A model generated the notes under the pieces. It was not told where the DNA came from and did not search any database. It saw only the letters and a list, made by a program, of their open reading frames with translations. Positions 31,793-44,445 of a stretch of DNA of 64,000 nucleotides are shown in pieces; positions within the stretch are counted from its first letter, which is position 1, and every line of letters starts with the position of its first letter. Position numbers and translations under genes: made by a program. Where the stretch lies: contig JAHEWK010000036.1 of NCBI GenBank assembly GCA_020740775.1, positions 1 to 64,000 of the forward strand. The letters are read 5' to 3'. The stretch comes from Ilyonectria destructans. Lineage: Eukaryota > Ascomycota > Sordariomycetes > Hypocreales > Nectriaceae.

Positions 31793-33175
31793 TGGGAAAA
31801 AATGGGGTAGAGTGTTGATAAGACTCGGACTGTTGATTGATCTGAGTTGATTGTGATATCGAGGGTACCAACTAGAGAGAAACTACATCCTTTTATACTC
31901 AACCTAACATGTATGAAAGTTAACAGCCTTTGGGACATGCCACCGTTCGAAAATCCCAACTAGCCAATAGTAACCGGCCTAAATCATATTACTGTTGACA
32001 ATGGCCCCGGCCTTGTTGGCAATGTTTGAGCTATTTCAAGTCTTGAAACGATACAACATCTAAAAATACCCAAGTCAACTGTAATCACACAGAGGATAGA
32101 TAGTAGGAGGTACTAATTGTCGTCCAGGCATGAGCCAGCCACTACACCATTCTGTTCCGTCATCCCCTGACGTTTGAGATAGTGTATCATGAGCCTCCTC
32201 GCTGAAAGAATGCTAGAGCGTCGGTGCCCCTGATCTTTTTTTCTATTTCTTTTTAGCTGCGCTAGCACAAGCCTTTCACTACATTGACTAATTCTAAAAC
32301 GTTCGCTTGAGCTAGTCAAGTGCCGAAACGATGGCGCTCAGACTACCCAGCAGCTTAGTCAAGCTAACAAAGGGATAGTACTCGTCGCACCGTCGTTTGA
32401 CCCCGCGAAACATCCAGGACATCAAACAACTAATCCTAACCGAGCTAGCATTGTCGCCAACAGAGCGGCTAATCGCTCAGAACATCTCGAATACGGTGCT
32501 CTACTACATAGTCGCAGTAGGGGAAAGGTTAGAACTTCTTAATGAGGCAACAATCGAAGAACTATAATCTCGGAACTGGTCAGGAGGCAACAAAAACAGC
32601 CAAGGGTCCTGGTAGAAGCTTCAGGCTATTGCAACATGAGGCTATCGCAGCATTGACTAGCCTTATCCATGCTAGAGTGAACTTCAAACCCGTAAGGCCA
32701 TTCCGCTGTGCCAGCTCTCAACGCCTCAAACACCCATGCTAGATTCGACTAACCACTTTCAGTGGTTGTACTCTAATTTTTCTGCGTCCAAAGTTGCAGT
32801 GCGGCTGAGGGTGTTACAGTAGACGAACTCGCAAGGCTTGAGTTACTGGAAGCACCTCCCGGATACAAGTCATTCGACGCTGGGGTAACAAGTTGCTAGA
32901 GGAGGCAGGAACTATGGTATGCTAAGCTAAGGATGATCTAGATCGATACAAGGCCGTTCGATGAATGTGCTTGGATCCTGCCAGAATGACGCAGCGCCAC
33001 GCGGCCCACACCGCGCCACGATATCCTCACTTCTTCACTGCTGTTGAGTAATAGTAAGCTTGAGAATCGGTTCCGTCCGGGTTGTTCTCGTTCTCAACTC
33101 GCTATTATCGGTAGCATATTCTTTTTTCCTCGTAGTATCTCCCTGGACTTGTAATGCCCCTCTCGTGCCGCTCAG
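31793..33175. other. Intergenic with one transposase scrap
   Basis: About 1.4 kb. Upstream promoter of the GPI protein, then decayed repeat DNA holding the Tc1-like HTH scrap described separately (32,391-32,567). No other gene seen. Confidence 0.4.
32391..32567 (+). pseudogene. Tc1-like transposase N-terminal HTH scrap
   Basis: About 58 residues in one frame: RLTPRNIQDIKQLILTEL then SPTERLIAQNISNTVLYYI and a stop. The pattern is that of the first helix-turn-helix of fungal Tc1/mariner transposases. It has no start codon and no DDE domain follows in frame. About 1.8 kb from the DDE relic on the same strand but in the wrong order (C-terminus first), so it is probably from another copy. Confidence 0.45.
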
Positions 33176-35658
33176 TTATCCGTCCAGATCTATCGGACCC
33201 GCGGCCACAGAACCAGCACCCGGGTCTCTCATGCAATAGTCGAAATTTCCATCCGCATTGTTGCCCCAGTACTTGGGAAACTTGATTTCGGGACCAACGC
33301 CACCCAAAACGGTGTATGTGAGGAGAAATACAAGAATCTGCGTGCCACCATCGAGCGCAGCCGCCAAGACATAGTTGTACTTTATGAACCAGTCTGGCTT
33401 CCATCGACGGAGCCAGAATTGGCTTGCGAAGCCGATGGCAAAGTACGAAAGCATGGAGGACGAGATCCCAACGCTGAGAATTCCCGCGTAGGCGAGGATA
33501 ATGGGCGTGTTAATCTTAGAGAAGCCGATTCTCGGATATGCCCGATGAAGTGTATGGAAGATGAGCGGCGGGAGGAAGCCGAGGAGAAGACCGATGGGTA
33601 CGAGCCCATAGCGAGAGCCTGGGGAGAACATTTCCTTGGCTAGAGCTCCCCATGCGATTGCCTAAGGAATTAGTTTCAGTCTATTATAAGCAGCAGGGGT
33701 GGATGACGTACTTGGGAATTGAACTGCTGAATGTTTTGACCGGACCAGATATTAGTACCCTGGATGGACAAGAGAATGTCTCTCTGGTTGGTGGTGATTT
33801 CGACCATCATGATATAATTAACAACAGCGCCAACCAGAGTACCAACGACCTGGGCGCAGAACGTCGCTTTCGGCGGGAGCTTTGCGTACTGCCCAAACTT
33901 TAAGTCCTGCACCATACTGATGCCCTGAATGACCGAATTATACCCAAAGAGGGTAAAGTACATGTTTGCAAGCGGCTGGCCGGGATGGAGGTAACCCCCA
34001 ATCATCTGCACGATCGGCTGCACGTTCCCCTGGTATCCCGTAAGTGCGACCTGCGCGCCGAAAAAGAGGATAAAGGTTCCAGCCACGCCGAGGCTGGTGA
34101 AGAACCCGTACCAGGGAAGAGTCGACTCTGCAGCGTATATGGCAACGACACCCATGATGACGGATAGAATGAGAATACAGGCGTACCACCAGCTAGGGCA
34201 TTCAGGATATGCCAGCATTAGTTGGTAATGGGGATCTTTTTCCTCATCGATATCTCGGCTGCTGTTGTCTCGAGATTGCCAGAATCTCAGGTTCCATGAC
34301 CGTGGCGAGAGCAGCTGCCGAAGGCTGTTAGGCGAGAGGAACGAGTACCCAGTCTTGAGATCATCCCAGTTCCAGAGCAAGAGATGGCTAACGGTTGCAG
34401 TGACAGCAAGGTTGGTCGTAAAGAGGAGCATGGCATAAGTCCCCGCAAAGAAGGGAATGCCCTCGGTTTCCAGTGCAGACGGCAGCAGAACATTCTCGTC
34501 GTTGAGGATTTCCGTCTGGTTATACACGACGTAGTTGGAACTCGTCGAGTTTTGAGAGAACAGAAGCTGGGAGAGGAATGGAAAGTCTCGAGCTTGCCAT
34601 ACATTCCCGTAGTAGACGCCGAGGAACAGGAAGATGCAGATGATATACCCAGCCAGGCTGTTTGTCAAGGTCGCGAGCGGCGTCCACAATGGCTTGCTGG
34701 AGATAAACTGCCAATCCAACCCTAGCGACAGCACTCCAAGTCCTTCGTTGCCGTTAGATCCGCCAAAGATGTTGGTGAAGACCATGCTATCCTGCTTCGC
34801 CAAGCAAAAGATGCTGACACCGGTCAGAATCGGCATGACGTACTCGGGTAGGACCTCCCAGACGAAGGCGGCAATGAGGATCCACCAAAAGAAGCGGAGG
34901 CGGTTCCTTGTCTCCCTGCGGTCGCGATGGAGTGTCTCCAGCAAGGTGTTCATCGGCAGGAGGCTGGGCCATACCATCTTGGTGGGATACACTAAGACTC
35001 GGCGCAGTAGTCCCGCAAAACCATACCCGACACACTGCGAGGAGACAACGAGCAGGATGGAGATGAGGACGTTTGGCGCTCTGTCGTAGAACAGCCTCTG
35101 GACGGCAATGACCTCGACGGCTAGGGCAGTCTGGGCCCCCGACGAGGCGATTACAACCATGGCTGCGTGTTCCTTCATATTGAACGGGTGAGGATTGAAC
35201 CACCGCCCGATGAAACCTGTTTTCGGAATAACCCACTCCAGGAAGGTGCCGAAAATGTAGCTCAAGAGGGCGAGGAAGATGTTGGACACGTCCAGTGTGA
35301 CGGGGCGAAAGAAGTAGATCGTCTCCATAATGGCACCAAAGATGCCCAGGCCAATACCTACGAAAATGAATATCAGTAACGCCGCCGACGATTTGGGAGT
35401 GGACTCACCGATGAACCACATCCGGAAGGTCCATGGATTGAGCGAAGGGTCGTCGTCGGCATGGATCACCTTTGTCACCAAGTCTTTCTCGTCTTCGATC
35501 CTGTCTGGCCCGTTGGACCACATGGACCCATCGTCCGAGAGGCTTTCGGCCTCAATAGAAGCCTGGACTTTCTCAGAGGAGTCGTGAGAAATGCCTAGTC
35601 GAGTCAAGGTGGTTCGAAAGAAGCCGGGTTTGGCTGGAGGCATCCGGAGAGAGGCCAT
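33176..35658 (-). CDS. Oligopeptide transporter (OPT family)
   Basis: Three exons, 35,658-35,409, 35,357-33,712 and 33,661-33,176, introns of 51 and 50 bp; 793 residues. The first intron happens to be in frame. A cytosolic N-terminus with an acidic stretch is followed by DPSLNPWTFRMW and about 14-16 membrane segments (for example LLYSYIFGTFLEWVIPKTGF-like spans, GFAGLLRRVLVYPTKMVWP, PWYGFFTSLGVAGTFILFF, PIVQMIGGYLHPGQPLANM). The C-terminus contains IKFPKYWGNNADGNFDYC. These are the usual OPT landmarks. It would import small peptides or peptide-like siderophores with protons across the plasma membrane. No break seen. It shares a divergent promoter region with the exchanger at 36,284. Confidence 0.9.
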
Positions 35659-36283
35659 CTGCTCGACTTGGACTGCGTTTTGGGGGAAATTTTATAAAAT
35701 AAACAGCGCCGGCGCTGAAGTGAAGAGATACGGGAAGAAAAGGACAAATTAGATTGACTGCTTGCAGCGAGTCAGGGTATTAGTTGTTCAACAACCGCAT
35801 CAGTAACATATATATCCGGGGTCCTGCGTCTTAAAGGAGGCCCAAGCAGACTGCTCCAGGTCATCATTCTCTCTATAATGACAAACCCAATGTGAGAGTT
35901 ATAGCGATATCTATTAATAGAAGGTGTACGTCTTCAGTCTGAATCTGCTGCACGCAAACAGAGAAAGCCGTCCCCGAAGTGCATCAGGTTTGTTTCCACA
36001 CAAATACCCCGCGATAGATATGGTTAACGGCAACTCAACTGTTGAAACGGCCCGGCGTTTTACCAAAAGCAACGCAACCCCCCCTAGTTCCCCAGCCGCC
36101 GCTAGCCAACCCCACCAGTCCTGTCTCATCTAACACGTCATCCGCGACGGTCAAAGACTCGCGCACTGCTCGAAGAAACATTTGGACGGGTTCCCAGTTT
36201 GACATTCGACATACTTCACCTCAAACCGCCTATTTAGCCATCTTCATTCATCGTTATCCTGATACCCATCCCCATCCGCTACC
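35659..36283. promoter_or_regulatory. Divergent intergenic region (OPT / CaCA exchanger)
   Basis: 625 bp separating the starts of two divergently transcribed transporter genes; both promoters must lie here. No coding frame of note. An ATATATCC stretch is seen at 35,810. Confidence 0.45.
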
Positions 36284-37519
36284 ATGGCGGACGCTGATGT
36301 GATTGTTTACAACGTTGCCATATTCTTAGCGGCCCTGTTCATCCTCGAGGTTGGGGCCGATAAATTCATCGATCACACGGCCGTAGTTGCGCGTCGTACT
36401 GGGCTTCCTGAGACCGTCGTTGGGCTCCTCACAGCCGGCGGGGAGTGGGAAGAGGTAAGCGTTCAGCGTACTTTATTGCGAACTGCCGCTAATGCAACGT
36501 AGCTGGCAGTTGTTATCGCGTCCCTGGCGCGGGGCCGCTCTTCCCTAGCCATGGGTAACGTGATTGGCGCCGCCATCTCCAATATCTTGGGCGCCTTCTC
36601 GCTCGGCCTGCTATCCTTTGAGACCGGGAGGGCGGCCCAATTTGACAGGAGCGCGCGGATATACTCGCTGGTGCTACTCGTTCTGACGACCTTCGTCATA
36701 CCAATTCTCTATTTTCCCACGCATGTCATCTGGGAGGTGTGCGGTCCTGTTCTCATCGCCACGTTTGGAATCTATCTTCTGCTCGTAGGCCTGGCCATTG
36801 GCCAAGGGATCCTTACGGCACCGGAAGATTCCGACAGTGATAGCGACAGCGACAGCGACGCAGAGAGTGAAACTGACGTTGAAAATGATCGCAACAGCAG
36901 TTCTGATGCAAGAATTTCCGCGAGCAGAGCGGAGGCTACAGAGACAGATCCGCTCATCAACTCTCGCGTGCCAAAGGTGAGAGCTGCTAGGCCAGACCAC
37001 CACCCAGAAGCCACACCTCAACCTGCTCCGTCGCGGCGCCGCAGACGCCACACTCTCGGGTACCATGGCCTCTACCTACTATTCGGATTCATCGCCATCT
37101 GTCTCGCCGGCTACATCCTCTCCCAAGCAGCGGCAAATATCACGGACCAGGTTGGCATCTCGGACGTTCTATTCGGCGTTGTCATCCTCGCCATCGCCAC
37201 CACGCTGCCTGAGAAGTTCATCGCTGTCATGAGCGGCTACCGCGGCCACCATGGCATTCTCGTCGCGAATTGCGTCGGCAGCAACATCTTCCTTCTGTCG
37301 CTGTGTGTTGGCATTGTCATGGTTGACACTACGGGTGCCCTGGATGGAGGCAACGTGACGATACCAGAACTGGTGACTCTTTGGGGGTCGACGCTAGGTT
37401 TGACCCTGACAGTCTGGTTTGGAGCTAGGTTTTGCCGCTGGATTGGCGTGGCTATGTTGGCTGGCTATGTTGTTTTCATTGTGCTTGAGGTCACAGTTAT
37501 CCACCGTGTGGCGAATTAG
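36284..37519 (+). CDS. CaCA-family cation (Na+/Ca2+ or H+/Ca2+) exchanger
   Basis: Exons 36,284-36,454 and 36,503-37,519, intron 48 bp; 395 residues. Two blocks of membrane segments each carry an exchanger repeat. The first has EVGADKFIDHTA and ASLARGRSSLAMGNVIGAAI; the second has SDVLFGVVILAIATTLPEKF and HGILVANCVGSNIFLLSL. These contain the acidic and polar ion-binding positions of the alpha repeats. Between them is an acidic Asp/Ser loop (DSDSDSDSDAESETD), probably cytosolic. It would move Ca2+ or another cation out of the cytosol into a store or out of the cell. A decayed copy of exon 1 lies at 8,591. Confidence 0.9.
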
Positions 37520-38440
37520 ATGAGGTGTTGCTTTCGCATGAGGACGCGGCCGTGATTTCAACATCTCCCGTTCAAGACGCTGCGCTCCTTTCAGGGGGCT
37601 CAAGCTCTGTGATTTTGAAGCGCTGACAGGATTAGAATGAAGGGTTTGCATGGTTGTGGTCCCCTTCAACCTTGACACGACAGGGGTCTATCCAATGGAA
37701 CAGGCGTGGTAACAGTACATAGACGAGAACTACCCAATGATACAACATGGGCCTGCGGAACATGATACCAGAGGCTATTGGCCTTGGTAAATACCGTACA
37801 AATACGGAGGGCCCATTCAAAAGTCTTGTCCAACGCTAAATGCGCCACATCCCTCAATCCTTGTCGGTTACATGTGATACAAGGTGCAGAATCCAGCCAC
37901 AGTAAGTTAGCTGCTACACCACCTACAGCTTTAGGGGCTGTAGGGGGACCACCATATCGCATAGTGAGTGTAAGGTGCTATAAAATTAGCAGCCTTTAGT
38001 GGACAAGATCCCAGAGGAAGTACTTGATGTACTTGGCCCAGCCACAGCCCTGAGATTACCCATTTTGAACTAGCGCCAGGACAAGACTTTTGAAAGGGCC
38101 CTCCGTACCGCTACATATTTTCAACTTAGAAAACGAAACATAATTGGTACTTCCAGTATAAGGACCTTTTTTTTCCGCACTCTCCCTCACAGCCCTTAGT
38201 GCCTCCGCTCACCTCGTTGAGCAATTGATAGACCGCTCATGCACCAGTACACAGTCTATTTCAACGTTCGCACTGTCTTTCAGCCACACTTGGTCAGAAG
38301 TGGACTAGCTGGCAATTTTTCACAACTGGAAAAGCGGAACCCAGTTTCGGTTTTCACTGTATCGTTGGACGTGATATTACCGATTTTTCCTCTTTGCACA
38401 TGCCACTATTCTCGGGGCATCAACCGGCTGTTCAGCGGGC
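37520..38440. other. No gene recognised
   Basis: About 920 bp. Short overlapping frames only; the 3' end of the exchanger transcript must lie at the left. A run of nine T occurs at about 38,167. Confidence 0.45.
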
Positions 38441-38682
38441 GATGGTCGCCGCCACATGGCTTCCGTCTCGCCGTGTAATTCGCCATGGGGAGCGTCCACG
38501 ATCTGGACCACAGTCCCCTGCAGGGGTTCCCTTGCCAAGTCCCCAAGTCTAGACCTATCGGCAGGATTCAACCCCCTGCAACCCATTCGTCATATGTATC
38601 GGATGACGTACAAAAGTACCGGCTTACCCTTGGACAACCAACTGTGGATCGGCATCCGGAGTTCGCCTTGGCAATCGTAGAA
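38441..38682 (+). repeat. Inverted repeat, left arm
   Basis: Matches 41,868-42,221 in reverse orientation with scattered mismatches (shared words: CACATGGCTTC, TCTAGACCTATCGGCAGG, ACCCATTCGTCATATGTATC, CTGTGGATCGGCATCCGGAG). This arm lacks about 115 bp present in the right arm. The pair brackets a bHLH gene. Noncoding. Confidence 0.8.
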
Positions 38683-39793
38683 AATCCAGTATGAGCACCG
38701 GTCGGGCTGGGGGCCATAGACCGACGGGTAGTACAGACTACCTAGCGATGTGATCAGAGTGTTAATTGATGGACAAACCAACGATGGTTCAGAGTGACAT
38801 TCTGGCCAAAGTCCTGATTACGTACTGTCAACATTAGCTCTCGTCCATATTTAGGGCACAGTTCTCCCCATTTGAGCCATCTGACGCCCTGTGATTCTTT
38901 CTCTCAGCATTGCTCCCGCAGTATTACCGGTACTGTCGAGGCCATATCTGACCTGACCAGCCCTACGTACTGTACGACGCACGTCAGGTCCTGCGGGGAA
39001 GAGGGAAAACGTAACTCAAAACGATGAGATGTCGTGGTCTACCTCTGCTGACAATAAGATGCTGATGATTGGCTGAAACAAGTGTGGCTGAAAGGGTCCA
39101 GAACTTGAGCCCATCGTTCGATCGTGCGATTCGGAATCTGAACAACCATGAAGCTAACTGGCGGCAAAATGCTGCATGATGAATACTACGTCGAACAGAG
39201 CAGCATCCCGTCCTGGACCGCCCAACTTATTGCATCAGATGGAGACTGGTCCTACGTAGTATTCCTCGTGACTCGGCCATGGCCGTTGTAATCAGCCCAT
39301 ACATTCATCAAGGGGTGCTGCCACTAAGTTGCTGCCGGACAGTGTTATCCCCGGCATCCAGAAATACTTCAACGCAAAGGTTATATCAAGTCCCTGAAGA
39401 ATCATGGTTCTCGCCCATCAGGCCATCTCACACGTAATCGATTCTCCAGACAGCGCAAAAATCACTATTGAGGTCACACCGACCTTATCTCCCGCACGAA
39501 AATGGACGCTACGATCTGTCCTTTTGACCTGGTCCTGTCCTGTCGCACAAGCGAAAATGTAGGTGCCATGAATCCTCTGTCACTGAATGTGCAAATCAGC
39601 CTACCCAATCACATCCCCCCCCCCCCCCCCCGGCCCAAAAGCATCCTGCTCCACATTCCCCCAAAAGCCGACATCCCTGTGGCGCTCTTGCATAAGTTTC
39701 CGTGACACATCATGAGGTATCCAGATCGCTGGAACAAACCGTGGGGCATTGTCATCTTTCAACTTGAAGTACATGCTCATCGTTTGTTAGGCT
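38683..39793. other. No gene recognised
   Basis: About 1.1 kb upstream of the bHLH frame. It holds a run of 18 C at about 39,617 and no supported coding region. Confidence 0.45.
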
Positions 39794-41036
39794 GTGGCGT
39801 CAGAAATCAGTCACTTTCCACCTGCGTGGGATCAATCCATCCCCAGATCCGACTATTACTCCAATAAGGCACCATTTTACGAAAACTACTATGGGAAGGA
39901 CCCCCCGGGCCTTTTTTTCGATGACCCTGCACAGTCGCCTTTCGAGAGCACAGCCGTTTCCTCTCCAGAATCTGACTGCATCTCATCACCCATTCTGGAT
40001 GTAGAGATGGCACTGAATTTCTGTATGTCACACCAAAATTACTTGGAACTCGCAGTCGTGACTAAACCCAATGGATGTAGGGGATACGTCAATGGATATT
40101 ATGGAGCCCATTCCTTGGGACCTCAGTCTAGATCAACCAACATATGGTGGTCCTCCCACGTCAGACCTGTCCCAAGATGTTCAAACTGTTTCCGATTATA
40201 CCCGCACAACAGCCTACCGACAACAATCAGACGCATTTTCTCTAGGGACAGTAGCGAGCAATCCCTGGGCAGAGCCTGGCCCAGACGAAGCGCAAGAAGA
40301 GGACCATACCTCGAGCTCACGACAAAAGCGAACCGCCCGATCTCGACGACATAAAAGAGATAACAGAAAGTCTTCAGAAACATCCCTTGCTGGCAGTGCC
40401 AGAACTGGTGGTGGCGCTCCCTCGGTATCGGACGCTGCCAGTCCCAGCCCCACGTCGCAGGACAGCTGCGCCAGCATTGGGTCCGAATCCACTCCGATGG
40501 CTTCTACAGCATCAACAGCTTCTAGCCGTCAAGCAAAGCTCAGAAGCGCGTCTCGTACTTCGAAGAACAGCCATTCCCGGCCAAACGATACCCCCAAGGA
40601 ACGCCGAACGCGCGCCTCCCACAACCTCGTCGAGAAGCAGTATCGAAATCGTCTCAATGCCCAATTCGAATCCCTTCTCAGCGTCCTACCAGAACAACTT
40701 CGCGTGGGGAACAATGGAAATGGCGATACTGACGAATCGGAGGGGAATGACGCGGGCCGCCGTGTGAGCAAGGGTGAAGTTCTGGAAATGGCTCGCAAGC
40801 ATATACAATTACTGGAGCAAGAGCGCGCTGAGTTGGAACGCGGGAACGTCGAGCTTCGTGGAAACCTCCGACGGCTAAAGGGATCTGCCTCTGATGGTAC
40901 AGTGTCCTCGTCGAGCCAGGAAACTCCGCTCGATTTTCAAAGCCGATGCGGATGGCGAGAAACAAGCCGACGACCAAGACACGAGTTGAAAACGAAGGAT
41001 CGCCAAGAAACAGAGAATGACTGCGCAGGAACATGA
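39794..41036 (+). CDS. bHLH transcription factor, start codon unclear
   Basis: Exon 1 to 40,022, intron 40,023-40,080, exon 2 to 41,036. The splice gives FWDTSMDIMEPIPW. About 390 residues: an acidic N-terminus, a long Ser/Thr/Arg-rich middle, then the bHLH domain, with basic region ERRTRASHNLVEKQYRNRLN and helix 2 SKGEVLEMARKHIQLLEQER. This is of the fungal SREBP-like/Myc-type class that binds E-box DNA. The frame upstream of GTG 39,794 meets a TAG six bases away, so no ATG is available unless an upstream exon exists. GTG may be a mutated ATG (MASEISHFPPAW). The gene lies between two inverted repeats. Confidence 0.7.
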
Positions 41037-41867
41037 TGGAAGATTCCAAACCATCCGTTGGCAGCTCTGGAAGGGAAAACCCGTTGGCACTGGATGACCG
41101 TTTTCCATGGTACCTCAGGCATAGAGTCCAGGCCATCCTTCTTACGCCATCCTTCTTAGGTCTTCCTCGACTTTTTGGGTTCTGGCAAAGGTAGCACTGG
41201 CGGCAATGCGCTTGTTTCCCTTAGTGTTGTAAACCTCCACCGCGGTCACTCCAGGGGGGTCTAGCTAATTAAAATGCGTTAAATCAAAGGTACATAATAT
41301 CCTACATAATTTATATGGTGATAGTAAGTCCCAACAATCCGGATTGTTATAAATTGCTACCTCATGTCGCATTAACGAATTGATCATGCAAATGAGTGCC
41401 GTGTCGTTGGTGTTGTCTTCGGCGCTGACGAAGCCAACTGAACCGAAGAAGGCGTGTAACGTGACACAATCTTGAAATTACAAGCAAAACACCGCCACGG
41501 TGCCGGCATAGTGCATCAAACAAAGATTGCGTACCTGATTGGCAGCGCTGCTGATGCCGAGAAAACCCCCTCCAAACCCGGAAATCAAGCAAAGGAATCA
41601 CGCCACCATTACGCAAAAGTGGGCTGATCCCAGACCCGTGACATTTGAGGCGCCAGCATTATTTCTTCTAAATTCTATTACCAGCATACCGAGGTTCATT
41701 CATTAGGGAGTACTCCCCGTCGGCTTATGGTCCCGGCAGCCTGACCGGTAGCGAGATCGGGCCAGCGTTCATCCCATTGGATTTCTCATGAAGAAAAGCC
41801 ACTTGGGGAGAAAAAAAATCCACTCATGATGCACGCACCCAAACCAATTTGTCGGGGACGATCGACA
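41037..41867. other. No gene recognised
   Basis: About 830 bp downstream of the bHLH gene. Short frames only (41,362-41,616 minus strand has no domain). Confidence 0.45.
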
Positions 41868-42221
41868 AGGTAAACTCCGGATGCCGATCCACAGTTGTTT
41901 GTCCAAGGGTCTAAGGGGGTACTTTTGTACGTCATACGATACATATGACGAATGGGTTGCAGGGGGTTGAATCCTGCCGATAGGTCTAGACCCGGGGATT
42001 TGGCAAGGGAAACCCTGTAGGGACTAAGCTACAGGCTTTGTACCTTCTATGTAAGCATTTACCTGCAATTCGGCGACCTTATGATTCCCGGAGAGCTTAC
42101 GGAGTAATGTGCAAGGGCTTTGAAGGGGGCAGGTCAGGTGTGCGGGGCTTGGGGCCAAATCGCGGATGCTCTCCACGGCGAATTACAGAGCGAGATTGAA
42201 GCCATGTGGCATCGACCATCA
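41868..42221 (-). repeat. Inverted repeat, right arm
   Basis: Reverse-orientation partner of 38,441-38,682, longer by about 115 bp at 42,030-42,150. Conserved words include GGGTTGCAGGGGGTTGAAT and CCGATAGGTCTAGACC. The longer arm probably is the fuller copy of a noncoding repeat family. Confidence 0.8.
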
Positions 42222-43076
42222 CACTCTGCTATCGACATTTGCAAGAGAAAAGTCTACGGATCGAAATACGTGTATGTAGAAAGTCGAGGTATCTGATCTT
42301 CTCTCCTCTTGTTTTACCCACAGCTCCGGGCGTCCTCTACTTGATTTGAACTTCGTACTGAGCCATGGCTGCGGGAATGATAGCTCGTGCTCACCTGTAT
42401 TTTTACACGTCATAAAGAATTACCTCACTTCCATTGCAATTGACGGCAACTCCCGTCTTTAAGGGTGCCCCGTGATACGATTCCCCCACGATGCAACGGT
42501 TTCAACGGAAGTGCCCGTCTTCCATCATGGTTTCTGGATCTTCTTGACGTCGCGCCACCACGCGATAGTGTGAGTTACCTCGGGGCTGTGATAGTTAAAA
42601 AGAACTAGGTGAGCTGGTGCAGGGTCTCGACCTGTGCAAGCATTGGGGGAGAACGAATGGTATGTGCGTGTATGTATACTTACTGCATTATTATCTGGGT
42701 GTGGAACGACCGATGCCCTGGTGTGCGCCCCGTCTACCATGGCTTGCTCCTTGCGTATGTACACCGAGAGAAGAGGTTGAGAATGGAAAACTTTCGATGT
42801 TTTAGCGTACCTCCACAGTTACACCTACACCATCGCTCAAACATCACCATGCATAGCGCATCGCACCACCAGCTCGCCCAGACTCATTCTAAGATCCGAA
42901 AATTCAAATCCTTTACGGCTAATATTGCTATAATTGAGCGCTTGGCACCATTGATTCTGCAGCTGTCTCATTCCCACCATCGGCCACGTCGCGCACCGCT
43001 CGGTGACACTATTCCAGCATTTTCACACCCTTCCTGCTTTAGCGCTTATCCACCTCTCCTTGTCCTTGACTCGAAA
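42222..43076. other. Upstream region of the CBM21 gene
   Basis: About 850 bp. Frames at 42,525-42,805 on both strands have no recognisable domain. Presumably promoter and 5' leader of the following gene. Confidence 0.4.
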
Positions 43077-44445
43077 ATGATGTACACTCCTCCATTGAAT
43101 CCATCGCCATGCCCCTCGTCATCTGAGACAGTCCATTTGGATTCACGATGGCCTTTTGCAAACGAAACCCCGACAGTCTGGGAACCAATCCGTCAAGAAT
43201 CTCCCGCAGGCGCTAAGGGAATCTCGGACCCATGAATCATCTGTGACACCGCCCCCTTCGGATATCGTGGCAGATCTGAGAGCATCCTGTGATGCCCCTC
43301 ACAAACCCGATGATGCAGTCCTTACCGAATCCGAAGACGAAACAGAGGACTGGCGACAAAGCAAACAGAAGGTAATTCGCAATATGTCTGGCGAGTTGGT
43401 CCGGCCCATACTACGCCCGCCGTCTCGTCGGCGCATTGCAAGCATGCCAACCAGTCCCACCGCCACAAAGTCGGTTAACTTCCACAGCCACTTGGAAGAG
43501 ACTCTCAATTTTTTTCAACTTGATTGTCCCCTTTCTATCAGCACTGGGTCGCGACCCGGTCGACTCGATAAGAGCAACAGGGAACATCCCATGTCCCGAC
43601 AAGGTGCAGCGGGTCAGTGGGAGATGGTTACGCCCAACTTCCCACGACAGAGCGGATCGCGCGAGTCCCAATTTGTGTATATCAAGAAGTTGAGGTTATT
43701 GGACGACCACAATTCCATGCAAGGTTTGGTGGCTGTCCGGAATGTGGCATTTCAAAAGTCAGTTACCTGTCGCTTCACGTTTGACAACTGGAAGACGACC
43801 TCGGATGTCGCCGCAGCATACAGCGATGGAAACGCTTCAGGAGAAGCACCTTCGGGCTACGACTTTTTCGTCTTCACGATTGAGCTCACCGACATTGTCA
43901 ACCTCGAATCCAAAATTGCCCACTTGTGCGTGCGCTACACTGTCAATGGCCAAGAGTATTGGGACAACAACTCTGGCCACAACTTTCAGGTCTGTTTCTT
44001 CAAGAAGACTTTGCCACGGGATGACAATGTCCTGGCTCAGTGTGTTCCATTGCAGTCACGTAATGGAGTCCCCAATAATGCCACGGTGGTGAAGCCCACG
44101 TATAGTCCCTTTCGAGGGTTGGACCTCGCAAAATGTTACAGCATCAGCGCATCACTTAATGCAACGGTCCGAGCTGCCAAACCCAAAGCTTCTAGAAACG
44201 ACAACTCGGGGTCTATGAACACTACGGTTGGCAATCTCAAGTTATCTTCTCGTTCATTTTCGCAAAAGTCGACAAAGTCTGACATCAGTGCAGGCTGCTC
44301 CGAGTCAAAGTTCACCATCTCAATGCGCAGTGGCTCCGACAGATACTGCTCCCAGCGTATGCTGACAGCACACACCCTCCTTGGCGACATCGACATGTAC
44401 GACAACTTAAACACAATACCCTTTCGTCCGTATGGGTTATGTTGA
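43077..44445 (+). CDS. CBM21 glycogen-targeting subunit of protein phosphatase 1
   Basis: The main frame is open from 43,099 to 44,445. Near residue 100 of this frame lies KSVNF, an RVxF-type PP1-docking motif, followed by SHLEETLNFF. The CBM21 domain reads LLDDHNSMQGLVAVRNVAF, TCRFTFDNWKTTSDVAA, FFVFTIELTDI and VRYTVNGQEYWDNN, ending near the QVCFFKK segment. The Ser-rich tail shows no further domain. Such proteins bring PP1 to glycogen to activate glycogen synthase. There is no ATG in this frame: the only good start, ATG 43,077 or 43,080 (MMYTPPLNPSP), is in another frame that ends at 43,235. A frameshift or unrecognised intron lies between 43,100 and 43,235, so integrity is uncertain. Confidence 0.75.

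Noticed and set aside
31382..31850. Plus-strand 142- and 117-residue frames
   Set aside because: Shadows of the minus-strand GPI-anchored protein, which has signal peptide, Cys pattern and tail.
30165..32567. One Tc1/mariner element from the HTH scrap to the DDE relic
   Set aside because: The C-terminal piece comes first on the same strand and the HTH piece later, so the order is wrong for one copy; treated as two relics.
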